The notes beneath the pieces are model-generated. The model made no database searches. It was given only the letters and a program-made list of their open reading frames with translations, and was not told the origin of the DNA. Below are positions 1 to 7,488 of a DNA stretch of 64,000 nt, in pieces (positions within the stretch are counted from its first letter, which is position 1; the number at the start of each line of letters is the position of its first letter). Location: contig NZ_SCFM01000009.1 of assembly GCF_004138295.1 (NCBI RefSeq), forward strand, positions 1 through 64,000. Direction: 5' to 3'. This stretch comes from Ectobacillus funiculus. Its GTDB lineage: Bacteria; Bacillota; Bacilli; Bacillales; Bacillaceae_G. Both the position numbers and the translations under genes were made by a program.

Positions 1-1041
1 GAGATCTACACCAATGACACCGTCTGCTTTTGAATAATTGATATGAGGATGTTCTGGCTCTTCTACGATACATTTGATGATGTAGTACGTACCATGGTCT
101 TCAATCGACCAACCGATTGGCTTGCCATACTTCTTTTTGTTCCGACAGGAAAGCTGTGTAGCAATAGATTCTTGCACCTGATCTTGTCCATAAGTAAAAT
201 ACACATAGGGAAGTATAAGCGCTTGTCCCGTAATACTTCTGATATGTAAGGTTTGGCTTTGGGTATCATATTGGAACACAAAGTTGCCATACTTCGCATC
301 CTTCCGTCCAGAGATGGTCAGCTTGGCATTTCTTTTGTAACGGAATGCATGTCTCCACGCTGCATGACTCTTTTGATCCTTACACATTGTATACTGCTTA
401 CGAAAGAAGGAACGGGAGCCGAACAAAGCCGAAGGAAACTCTCGCCGGAGTTTCTCCTTTTTCTGCTCCTGCCGAAAAAGACGATGCTGGAGCTGTCCGA
501 TTTTTGCCTTGAGGTGTTTGATTTCTTTATCTATATGCCGATGTTCAAACAGATAGAGGGAGAACCAAACCTGTGTCTCGTTCTTACGATGAAACGCATA
601 TACCGCACCGGAAGAGGTTTGATGCACCCGATACCTCATTCTTTTGTGCAATTTCGGTTTTCCCGTTACAACTGATTGCTTCATCTTCCGTAATGCTGTG
701 AGCTTGCTGCGTTCATTTTTTAGTTTCTTTTGAATCGAATGAATGGTACCATCTACCTGTTTCATATATAGTGCTTGTAGTTCCTTTTGAGATGTACGAA
801 GAGTATTTGCTTGTTGGACTGCGCTATTCGCATAATAGTCATCCAGTTGAAATCGTTTCTTGATTGCTAGATGAAGACTGCCTTCATACGGTTTGTTCCC
901 CGTGCGTAGATGTTTTGTCTGCCAAGCATAAGCCGTGCGAATTGCCTTATTATAGAGACGGAGAGAATGAAAGAGTTCCTGATTCAAATCGTGGGGGATC
1001 GTTTGTTTATAGATTCGATTGGAAAAATAGCACTTCTTCAT
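1..1041 (-). CDS. tnpB: TnpB-family RNA-guided nuclease of an IS200/IS605-type element (3' end beyond window)
   Basis: The complement reads open for 347 codons from an ATG at 1041 to the window edge, without a stop. The product starts MKKCYFSNRIYKQ. It has an N-terminal 'LHLAIKKRFQLDDYYANSA' segment, a Lys/Arg-rich middle, and reaches 'ADGVIGVDL' at the edge. That last string fits the first RuvC aspartate motif of TnpB/IS1341 proteins. The rest of the RuvC domain, the zinc ribbon and any omega RNA would lie left of position 1. A purine-rich stretch (GGGAGAGGGAGAG) precedes the ATG. No TnpA-type gene is visible. Family assignment rests on the partial motif and basic composition, and it could also be called an OrfB transposase. 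The gene has no frameshift in the visible part, so it may be functional. Confidence 0.75.
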   Translation of the reverse strand, partial: MKKCYFSNRIYKQTIPHDLNQELFHSLRLYNKAIRTAYAWQTKHLRTGNKPYEGSLHLAIKKRFQLDDYYANSAVQQANTLRTSQKELQALYMKQVDGTIHSIQKKLKNERSKLTALRKMKQSVVTGKPKLHKRMRYRVHQTSSGAVYAFHRKNETQVWFSLYLFEHRHIDKEIKHLKAKIGQLQHRLFRQEQKKEKLRREFPSALFGSRSFFRKQYTMCKDQKSHAAWRHAFRYKRNAKLTISGRKDAKYGNFVFQYDTQSQTLHIRSITGQALILPYVYFTYGQDQVQESIATQLSCRNKKKYGKPIGWSIEDHGTYYIIKCIVEEPEHPHINYSKADGVIGVDL

Positions 1042-1133
1042 TCTCTCCCTCTCCCTTTTGGTTCATTTTGGTAATTTTATATTATCAAAAGAACGTATGT
1101 TTGTCCAGTGGAGTTTTCCTATTCGCCAAACAT

Positions 1134-1220
1134 GCTAGGCGAATCGCCTAGCCGACATTCATCCCCCACTTACCACTGTGCTACGCCCATCACGGGCTTG
1201 AAGTGGAGGTCTTCTGTCGG
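1134..1220. repeat. Nested inverted repeats at the 5' side of tnpB
   Basis: A perfect palindrome (GCTAGGCGA-A-TCGCCTAGC) covers 1134-1152. It is followed by three nested stems: CCGACA (1152-1157) with TGTCGG (1215-1220), CCCCCACTT (1163-1171) with AAGTGGAGG (1201-1209, one wobble), and GCCC (1184-1187) with GGGC (1194-1197). This lies between the divergent tnpB and response regulator genes. It is probably a subterminal end of the IS200/IS605-type element, a family whose ends are recognised as hairpins rather than as inverted terminal repeats. Confidence 0.6.
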
Positions 1221-1257
1221 AAAATGATAAAGGAAAAAACGAAGGGGTGTTGTTATC

Positions 1258-1926
1258 ATGAATATTCTATATTTAGAGGACGATACGGAAATAGGGAGAT
1301 GGGTAAAGAGTGATTTGGAGTCTAGAGGCTATACGATCGAGTGGTACACCTCAGGCTTAGAACTTCCCCATCATTTGGAACAGTATGATTTAATGATTTT
1401 GGACATAATGCTGCCGGGCTTGGATGGTTTTTCCTTGGGCAGGCGACTAAAAAGTAAATATCCTCAAGTTCCAATTCTTATGCTATCAGCAAGAGGGTCT
1501 ATTGAAGATAAGTTAGAAGGCTTGGAATTTGCTGATGATTATTTGACAAAACCATTTCACCCAGATGAACTGGCAAAGCGCGTTGAAGTACAGTTGCGAA
1601 GATATGATAGGTTATTATCACCAGTACTGCAATTGCGTCACTTAGAGGTAGATCAAACAAAGAATAGTATTATCAATACGTTAACGAATGAAGAGGTTAT
1701 GTTGACCGGCAAGCAATTTCAAATTTTTAATTATTTCTTGCGCCATTTGAATCAAATTTTAACGAAGGAACAGCTATTTGAAGGGGTATGGGGAGAACCG
1801 TATATCGAAGGCGATAAAACTTTAATGGTACATATTCGTTTTTTGCGTGAAAAGATTGAAAAGGATCCTTCAAAGCCTGAGATTATTGAAACAATTCGCG
1901 GGATTGGTTATCGGGTAAAGCAATGA
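1258..1926 (+). CDS. OmpR/PhoB-family response regulator
   Basis: This 222-residue protein has a receiver domain (about 1-115) with acidic pocket E7/D8/D9, phospho-acceptor D49 in 'LMILDIMLPGLDG' and K98 in 'YLTKPF'. A winged-helix DNA-binding domain (about 127-220) ends in 'IRGIGYRVKQ'. The loop before the conserved 'ADDY' reads 'DKLEGLEFADDY', one residue shorter than the usual 'GxxxGADDY', so the alpha4 region carries a one-residue deletion. The gene overlaps the following kinase gene by 4 nt, so the two are co-translated. A GAAGGGGTG ribosome site precedes the ATG. Its likely target is the ABC transporter at 6550-8898, because this type of pair normally sits next to such a transporter; that link is inferred. 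Confidence 0.93.
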   Translation: MNILYLEDDTEIGRWVKSDLESRGYTIEWYTSGLELPHHLEQYDLMILDIMLPGLDGFSLGRRLKSKYPQVPILMLSARGSIEDKLEGLEFADDYLTKPFHPDELAKRVEVQLRRYDRLLSPVLQLRHLEVDQTKNSIINTLTNEEVMLTGKQFQIFNYFLRHLNQILTKEQLFEGVWGEPYIEGDKTLMVHIRFLREKIEKDPSKPEIIETIRGIGYRVKQ

Positions 1927-3269
1927 AATGGTATAATTCACTGCTCTTTAAATTCAGTTTAATTGTACTAGCAGCTATTTTGTTTATGCCGATTGCAATC
2001 CCATTTGCGTCCATTATTACATATGTCCCTACTATTCTATTGAAAAGTAAGGATGAGCAGACACCCTACAAAGGCTACAATGAACTGGAAAGCATGTGGC
2101 ATGCTGAGGCTAAAAAGCTGGCGGGAAAAACAGATGAGGAAATACGCGGTAAGCTAGAGAGCCTGCATGAAACGTATCGTGATTCGCAAGTATTTTGGGT
2201 TGACCGTACGGGAAAAACACGTGACACATTTTCGTATAAGGATAAGCTTCCTGCAGAGTGGTCTGTCCCTTATACCATTCAATTTATGAAGGATAGTGTA
2301 GATGCAGATCCATTTACTGTACTCGCATTTTTAGGGGAGGACCCATCTGCTGGTTTTATGGTTATTAAAGTAGATCGTATTTTGCTGGATCCGCCGATTC
2401 AGCGTCTTTCAAATGGGTATAACTATCTGTTTGTTTCCTTTGTCTGTATCATTTTCATTTTATTTATTTTGTTTTCATCGCTATTTTTCAATAACCTCCG
2501 TAAACGGTTAATCCGTTTGCGGAATGCGATGCAGAACAGGCATCAATCAGGCATTCCGCTGCCAATTGCAATTTCAAAATATGATGAGATCGGCCAGCTT
2601 GAAGAGAGCTTTAACCTGATGGTAAAAGAATTGGGAGAAAGCCGCGAACGTGAGAAGCAGGAAGAAAAGTTGCGGCGGGAATTGATTTCTAACTTATCTC
2701 ATGACCTGAGAACGCCGCTTACGATTATTCGCGGGCACCTGGCTTCTATGAGACAGGAAGCTCTGACGGCCAGGGGTAAAGAAGCCTTGGCGAGCATTGA
2801 CCAAAGGATTGATTTCTTGAGCAGCCTTATTGAAAATTTATTGTCATATACGCTGTTATCTAGCGGCAAATATCCTTTCCGGCCTGCCGATACGGAGATA
2901 AATCGTTTCATTCGAAGCAGCATTGCCAGTTGGTATCCGGCCCTCGAACAACACGGGATAGAGGTAGTGGCAGATATAACAGCTGAAGTGTTTCACTGGT
3001 CAATTGACCGCAGCTGGATGGAGCGAATTATCGATAATCTGCTTCAAAATGTAATTCGTCACGCAGGCGAAGGGAAATATGTTAAGATAACCGTCAGAAA
3101 AAATCAAATTACCATTCAGGACAAAGGAAAAGGCTTCTCCGCAGAGAGCTCCCAAAAAGGCATTGGAATAGGTATGGTTATTGTTGATGTAATGGTACGT
3201 GAGATGGGATTATCTTTAGAGGTTGATTCTAATAGTGCAGGAACAAGTATTACGATAAAAAGCAGTTAA
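1923..3269 (+). CDS. Membrane sensor histidine kinase
   Basis: The 448-residue protein has a first membrane helix at about 8-38, an extracytoplasmic segment of about 125 residues, a second helix at about 168-190, a HAMP region (about 192-245), an H-box 'SNLSHDLRTPLT' with phospho-acceptor H260, an N-box 'IIDNLLQNVIRHA' and a G-box 'GKGF...GIGIGMVIV'. It overlaps the response regulator by 4 nt (ATGA). Regulator-kinase pairs of this type beside three-gene MutF/E/G-like transporters usually sense cationic peptides or envelope stress. The ligand here is unknown. Confidence 0.92.
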   Translation: MKWYNSLLFKFSLIVLAAILFMPIAIPFASIITYVPTILLKSKDEQTPYKGYNELESMWHAEAKKLAGKTDEEIRGKLESLHETYRDSQVFWVDRTGKTRDTFSYKDKLPAEWSVPYTIQFMKDSVDADPFTVLAFLGEDPSAGFMVIKVDRILLDPPIQRLSNGYNYLFVSFVCIIFILFILFSSLFFNNLRKRLIRLRNAMQNRHQSGIPLPIAISKYDEIGQLEESFNLMVKELGESREREKQEEKLRRELISNLSHDLRTPLTIIRGHLASMRQEALTARGKEALASIDQRIDFLSSLIENLLSYTLLSSGKYPFRPADTEINRFIRSSIASWYPALEQHGIEVVADITAEVFHWSIDRSWMERIIDNLLQNVIRHAGEGKYVKITVRKNQITIQDKGKGFSAESSQKGIGIGMVIVDVMVREMGLSLEVDSNSAGTSITIKSS

Positions 3270-3301
3270 AAAGTTGTGATCTTAATCCCATCCCCTGTGA
3301 A

Positions 3302-3339
3302 ATCTGATGATGCACCTATAAACATTAATCTCATCAGAT
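3302..3339 (+). other. Hairpin after the histidine kinase gene
   Basis: ATCTGATGA (3302-3310) and TCATCAGAT (3331-3339) form a perfect 9-bp stem with a 20-nt loop. No T-tract follows, so it may protect or end the mRNA rather than act as a classical terminator. Confidence 0.4.
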
Positions 3340-3468
3340 AGACCTAAGGATTTAGTATGAATTGGCTTATCAACAGGGAAGACTTAACAGCCTTCACTGT
3401 AATGAGATTGCTTATAGTTTCTTTTTCTTATCACATACTAAAGTAAAATAATCTGGGGGATGGGTAGT

Positions 3469-3801
3469 ATGCATAATCGTATTCAAAATTTAAAAAATCG
3501 GTTACCCGAAGAACATCAAGATATGGCGATTTTAACCCAACATATTTTTGACGCTTTAGATCAATTAAGAGAAAAACATAGAAAACTTGTCGGTACTAGT
3601 GCTAGTGTTAAAATTAAGCCAAGTGGACAGTATGAAAAATGCTTTTATGAGACGATTACCGAAATTCAACAACTCATTATGACTACATTAGAACATACAA
3701 CCGAAGACGTTGAACATAGAGGAGATAAATATTGGGACAAGTGGTATCCGCAAGGAGTTGATGCAACAACTGAATATCTTCATGAAAGGGGTAAATATTG
3801 A
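3469..3801 (+). CDS. Hypothetical cytoplasmic protein, 110 aa
   Basis: The reading frame opens at 3460, but the GGGGG ribosome site (3455-3459) fits the second ATG at 3469 (spacing 9) and would abut the first. The product starts MHNRIQNLKNRLPEEHQ, is predicted helical and charged, has no signal or membrane segment, and ends 'ATTEYLHERGKY'. I do not recognise a family. It stands alone between the kinase gene and a pair of the dispersed 130-bp repeats. Confidence 0.6.
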   Translation: MHNRIQNLKNRLPEEHQDMAILTQHIFDALDQLREKHRKLVGTSASVKIKPSGQYEKCFYETITEIQQLIMTTLEHTTEDVEHRGDKYWDKWYPQGVDATTEYLHERGKY

Positions 3802-3833
3802 TATTTATGATTGTTGCCTTATCATTTTTTACA

Positions 3834-3965
3834 CTTTAAGAAAGGATAAATTTCTAGCTGGATGCCAATTCGACGTAGCGAGAAATTTTAGGAATAAAGT
3901 ATAAGTAGGGCTACGCCTCTGTCTTCGCCCAAGAACGGGGCTCGCCAATCGGCGAGTTTTCTTTA
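3834..3965 (+). repeat. Dispersed 130-bp element, copy 1 (complete)
   Basis: This complete copy starts CTTTAAGAAAG and has the 5' arm AAATTTCTAGCTGG, the 3' arm CGTAGCGAGAAATTTT, the middle block ending GTCTTCGCCC, and the hairpin CTCGCCAATCGGCGAG followed by TTTTCTTT. It carries the 'GGGCTACG' variant of the middle block. A run of six T precedes it. Confidence 0.9.
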
Positions 3966-3989
3966 AAAGTAAGTAATAAACGAAATTTC

Positions 3990-4041
3990 TCAAAACATCT
4001 CTAAAATATACAAATCATTTAGGGGTGTTTTGAGTTTTTTT
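3990..4041 (+). terminator. Intrinsic terminator between repeat copies 1 and 2
   Basis: TCAAAACATCTCTAAA (3990-4005) pairs with TTTAGGGGTGTTTTGA (4018-4033) with wobble pairs. GTTTTTTTG follows at once, and the next repeat copy begins four bases later. Confidence 0.75.
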
Positions 4042-4044
4042 GCA

Positions 4045-4175
4045 CTTTAAGAAAGTATAAATTTCTAGCTGGAGGCCAACTCGACGTAGTGAGAAATTTT
4101 AGGAATACAGTATAAGTAGGGCTATGCCTCTGTCTTCGCCTAAAGGAGGGCCTCGCCAATCGGCGAATTTTCTTT
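4045..4175 (+). repeat. Dispersed 130-bp element, copy 2 (complete)
   Basis: Same organisation and orientation as copy 1. The inner motif is CGTAGTGAG, paired with GGCTATGCC in the middle block. The 3' hairpin CTCGCCAATCGGCGAA is followed by TTTTCTTTTT. It starts directly after the T-tract of the preceding terminator. Confidence 0.9.
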
Positions 4176-4202
4176 TTCATAAAAACCAATCTTTTCATGA
4201 AG

Positions 4203-4690
4203 TCATGTTGCTGCCCTTCTTTTTATGAACCACAACACGAGAAAAGTAGCGATAAGGAAAGCTGGTAAGCAGTTCAAAAAATAGCTTGTATACAAGGTGA
4301 CCTGATATTCAGTTAGGTAAGAGGCCACTTTCAAACTAATCAGCCAGAACACAACAACAAACAGATAGGGCGTAAGGTTACGCTCTTTCCATTTGAACCG
4401 TTCCAACCAAATCATCTTTTTTAAGAGCTCGATCACTACATGCCAATGAATTAAAATGCTTAAGAATGAAACAGCTAGATATAACACTAGAAAAATGAAT
4501 AAAACGCGTTCAACAAAGCCGAACTCCAGCCGCAGGGAATCACTCGTGAAAACCCAAGGGTAAACGATTCTATCGAGATGATAAAATCCAATATATCCAA
4601 TGTTCTAGCTTCTAATAAAATTCTCGGAACGCATGCCACAATATTTGCTACCATGTTTACGATGATCAAATAATAAAAATACCGATTCAT
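4203..4690 (-). pseudogene. Remnant of a GerAB-type spore germination permease
   Basis: Two minus-strand segments in different frames make up a decayed membrane protein. The first (4690 down to about 4600) reads MNRYFYYLIIVNMVANIV...VPRILLEAR, like an early membrane segment of GerAB germinant permeases. A frame change follows. The second, from about 4605 to 4203, reads 'YPWVFTSDSLRLEFGFVERV' then 'VLFIFLVLYLAVSF', resembling the C-terminal third of GerAB. The central part is missing, leaving about 160 codons instead of about 360. The gerAA and gerAC partners are absent. Assignment is by motif memory only. Confidence 0.55.
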
Positions 4691-5025
4691 TTCTACATCC
4701 CTCTATTTTCATTAGCCTTTTCTGAACAGCCAGTTTGCGATATATGCTTCCTCCAACCTATTAAGATGTGTAATATACACAATGAAAAAGATTTTATTCT
4801 TACTTTAATCGGGTCATACAGTAATTTTTTAATCTTCCCGTCCGTGTCTATACTTATTTTTAAGTCATTAATTAAATTTAGTATTTCCTAAAATTAGTAA
4901 TTGAATGTATCTTTAATAGATAAGAAGGGTAAGTATGTTGAATGTTTTGATGGAGTGAGGAGACCATTAGAGTAAACGGTTCGTTTGTTTGAGATGAAGC
5001 TTATCTTAAGTAAGGAGGAATTAGA
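4691..5025. other. AT-rich intergenic region upstream of ktrB
   Basis: No gene is seen. I looked for a c-di-AMP (ydaO-type) riboswitch, which precedes some ktr operons, and did not find its conserved blocks. A strong AAGGAGG ribosome site lies just before the ktrB ATG. Confidence 0.5.
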
Positions 5026-6366
5026 ATGAAAAAAAGATCGATATATTCTCTAGATCCTCCCAAGGTATTGGTGGCTGGGTTTGCCCTCATTATTATATTA
5101 GGTGCGTTTCTTCTAACCCTTCCTATAGCCACTACGAGTGGGAAGGGTCTGCTATGGTTAGATGCATTATTTACCTCTACATCTGCTACATGTGTGACAG
5201 GGCTTGTGGTGGTGGATACAGGAACGACATTCACGATGTTCGGACAATTGGTAATTTTGTCTCTCATTCAAATAGGTGGTTTAGGATTTATGACATTTGC
5301 GACTTTGTTTGCGTTTCTTTTAGGGAAGAGGATTTCTCTGAAAGAACGGTTATTATTACAAGAAGCCCTAAACAATTTATCTGTTGAAGGTATTGTCCGC
5401 TTAGTAAAAAGAATTCTTATTTTTACGATTGTAATTGAATTGATTGGCGCGATTTTATTGGCAACTCGTTTCGCATTTGATATGCCACTCCCAAGAGCTA
5501 TTTATTATGGAATATTCCATTCCGTTTCAAATTTTAATAACGCAGGATTTGATTTAATGGGGGAATTTAGAAGTTTGACCGGTTATGTAGAAGATCCCCT
5601 TGTTACATTAGTAGTATGTATGCTAATCACACTAGGGGGAATTGGATTTATCGTGATGAATGAGGTATATGAATACAGACAAACCCGCCGTTTCTCTTTA
5701 CATACGAAGGTTGTTTTTCTTACCAGCTCCCTGTTAGTGGTGTTAGGAACGGTGCTTATTTTCTTGTTTGAATTTAATAATCCAAAAACGTTACAACCGT
5801 TATCGATGTCTGGTAAATTTCTAGGGTCTTTGTTCCAAGCTGTTACGCCGAGAACAGCAGGGGCCAACACTCTCAATATCCCTGACTTAACACAGCCAAC
5901 CCTGTTCCTTATTATTATTCTTATGTTTATTGGAGCTTCTTCCGGATCTACAGGCGGGGGAATTAAAACAACAACATTGGCCACTTTATTAGGAGCAGTA
6001 TGGTCACAGATAAAAGGGAAAGAAGATGTAGTGCTTTTCAAAAGAAGAATTCCATATGATACGATTTATAAGGCACTTACTGTTACATTAAGCGGTCTTC
6101 TCCTTGTTATGACGGTTACCATGCTATTAACGATCACAGAACCAGGAAAAGAGTTTTTAATGATTCTGTTTGAAGCAACTTCCGCTTTCGCAACGGTCGG
6201 GCTCTCTATGGGGCTAACACCTGAATTATCTCCATTTGGAAAAATTCTGATTATATTAACGATGTTTGCGGGAAGGGTAGGTCCATTGACCATTGCTTTT
6301 GCTGTTACACTTCGAAGAAAGCCAGATCCGTTCAAGCATCCAAAAGGAAAAATCATGATTGGGTAA
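5026..6366 (+). CDS. ktrB: KtrB-type potassium uptake channel subunit
   Basis: The 446-residue membrane protein has the four pore-loop repeats of the Trk/Ktr/HKT family. The filter strings are 'TCVTGL' (about 55-60), 'NNAGF' (171-175), 'RTAGAN' (276-281) and 'ATVGLS' (389-394). The intramembrane gate loop 'GASSGSTGGGIK' lies at 303-314. It starts MKKRSIYSLDPPK after AAGGAGG. KtrB forms the K+ (Na+-dependent) pore and is normally gated by a cytoplasmic KtrA or KtrC ring binding ATP/ADP and c-di-AMP. The expected ktrA follows immediately but is reduced to a stub, so a partner would have to come from elsewhere in the genome. Confidence 0.95.
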   Translation: MKKRSIYSLDPPKVLVAGFALIIILGAFLLTLPIATTSGKGLLWLDALFTSTSATCVTGLVVVDTGTTFTMFGQLVILSLIQIGGLGFMTFATLFAFLLGKRISLKERLLLQEALNNLSVEGIVRLVKRILIFTIVIELIGAILLATRFAFDMPLPRAIYYGIFHSVSNFNNAGFDLMGEFRSLTGYVEDPLVTLVVCMLITLGGIGFIVMNEVYEYRQTRRFSLHTKVVFLTSSLLVVLGTVLIFLFEFNNPKTLQPLSMSGKFLGSLFQAVTPRTAGANTLNIPDLTQPTLFLIIILMFIGASSGSTGGGIKTTTLATLLGAVWSQIKGKEDVVLFKRRIPYDTIYKALTVTLSGLLLVMTVTMLLTITEPGKEFLMILFEATSAFATVGLSMGLTPELSPFGKILIILTMFAGRVGPLTIAFAVTLRRKPDPFKHPKGKIMIG

Positions 6367-6403
6367 TCGCCCCGTCATACAATCTTAGAGGAGCGATGTA
6401 CAT

Positions 6404-6490
6404 ATGAACAAGCAATACGCAGTGATTGGGTTGGGAAGATTCGGTTCGGGCATTGTGAGGTCAGTCCCATTGTTTTTAAACTATTTTTAA
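6404..6490 (+). pseudogene. ktrA: 5' stub of ktrA (RCK gating subunit)
   Basis: After GAGGAG at 6389-6394, an ATG at 6404 begins MNKQYAVIGLGRFGSGI, the Rossmann nucleotide-binding start (GLGRFG) of KtrA/TrkA-type RCK subunits. Similarity stops after about 17 residues (about position 6455) and the frame ends at TAA 6488-6490. The usual length is about 220 residues, so over 90% is missing. The break point lies directly before the control region of the ABC transporter. Confidence 0.8.
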
Positions 6491-6492
6491 AC
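6473..6492 (+). promoter_or_regulatory. Direct-repeat operator candidate upstream of the ABC transporter
   Basis: TTTTTAAAC occurs twice (6473-6481 and 6484-6492) separated by TA, an 11-bp period on one helical face, as is typical of OmpR-family regulator sites. A TATGAT -10-like hexamer lies at 6525-6530 and the gene starts at 6550. Confidence 0.5.
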
Positions 6493-6549
6493 AAACGAGT
6501 ACCTTTGTTTTAACTGTAGCGCTCTATGATAACTATAGAGGTGATTGAA

Positions 6550-7488
6550 ATGAAGGAACACATGATTATTCAAACGACCGATTTAGTAAAAAGCTTTAAA
6601 GGAAAAGCAGCTGTGAATGGAATCAACTTATCTATTCAAAAAGGTGAGATTTATGGGTTTTTAGGACCGAATGGATCAGGCAAAACAACAACAATCCGCA
6701 TGCTGCTTGGTTTGATGAAGCCAACCTCTGGAGCCATTGAATTGTTTGGCAATGATGTGAAGAGGAATCATTTGCATGCGTTGCAGAGGATTGGTTCCTT
6801 GGTTGAATCCCCCTCTTACTATGCCCATTTGACGGGGCGGGAGAATTTAGAAGCCATCCGGAAAATTGTTAGAGTTCAAAAAAGCAGGATTGATGAAGTG
6901 CTTAGCATTGTAGGATTAACAGCAGATGCGAATCGAGGGGTAAAGGAGTATTCTCTCGGAATGAAGCAGCGGCTTGGGATTGCAGCTGCATTGTTAGGGA
7001 ATCCTGAACTGCTGATCCTTGATGAGCCGACAAATGGCTTAGATCCTTCTGGAATTCATGAAATTCGCGATTTAATTAAAAATATGCCTGCTCGCTATGG
7101 AATAACGGTTTTAGTTTCAAGTCATTTGCTCTCAGAAATTGATCAAATGGCTTCGAAGGTTGGTATCATTTTAAAAGGAAATCTTATTTTTCAGGATAAG
7201 ATTGAAATCCTGAGAAATAGGGCGAAATCTCAAATCAAGCTTCGTGTACAAGATACTGACAGAGCAAAAGCGCTTCTCTTAACAAAAGGGATTGCTGTTA
7301 GCCAAGAAAATGGGGCACTTTACCTGGAAGAAAACAAGGATGAGCATGTTACGAATGTAATCCGTATGCTCATTCATAACGATATTTCTGTCTATCGTGT
7401 AGAAGAGGAACGAAAATCATTAGAAGAGATTTTCCTTGAATTGACGAGTGGAGGGGATCTGCACCATGTTGGACATTCTGCAAGCTGA
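6550..7488 (+). CDS. ABC transporter ATP-binding protein, lantibiotic immunity (MutF/BcrA) type
   Basis: The 312-residue protein carries Walker A GPNGSGKT (39-46), signature 'YSLGMKQR' (134-141), Walker B 'LLILDEP' (154-160) and the H-loop 'SSHLLSE'. The C-terminal extension of about 90 residues is typical of BcrA/MutF-like ATPases. The frame is open from 6526, but AGAGGTG lies about 7 nt before the ATG at 6550. It overlaps the next gene by 23 nt. With the two permeases it should form an exporter that removes lantibiotics or bacitracin-like peptides from the membrane. It is probably driven by the response regulator encoded at 1258. Confidence 0.93.
   Translation: MKEHMIIQTTDLVKSFKGKAAVNGINLSIQKGEIYGFLGPNGSGKTTTIRMLLGLMKPTSGAIELFGNDVKRNHLHALQRIGSLVESPSYYAHLTGRENLEAIRKIVRVQKSRIDEVLSIVGLTADANRGVKEYSLGMKQRLGIAAALLGNPELLILDEPTNGLDPSGIHEIRDLIKNMPARYGITVLVSSHLLSEIDQMASKVGIILKGNLIFQDKIEILRNRAKSQIKLRVQDTDRAKALLLTKGIAVSQENGALYLEENKDEHVTNVIRMLIHNDISVYRVEEERKSLEEIFLELTSGGDLHHVGHSAS

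Noticed and set aside
3710-3904. 64-codon plus-strand frame overlapping the 3' end of the 110-residue hypothetical gene
   Set aside because: It runs into repeat copy 1 and overlaps a better-supported gene.
4985-5025. c-di-AMP riboswitch before ktrB
   Set aside because: The conserved blocks of the ydaO/yuaA motif are not present.
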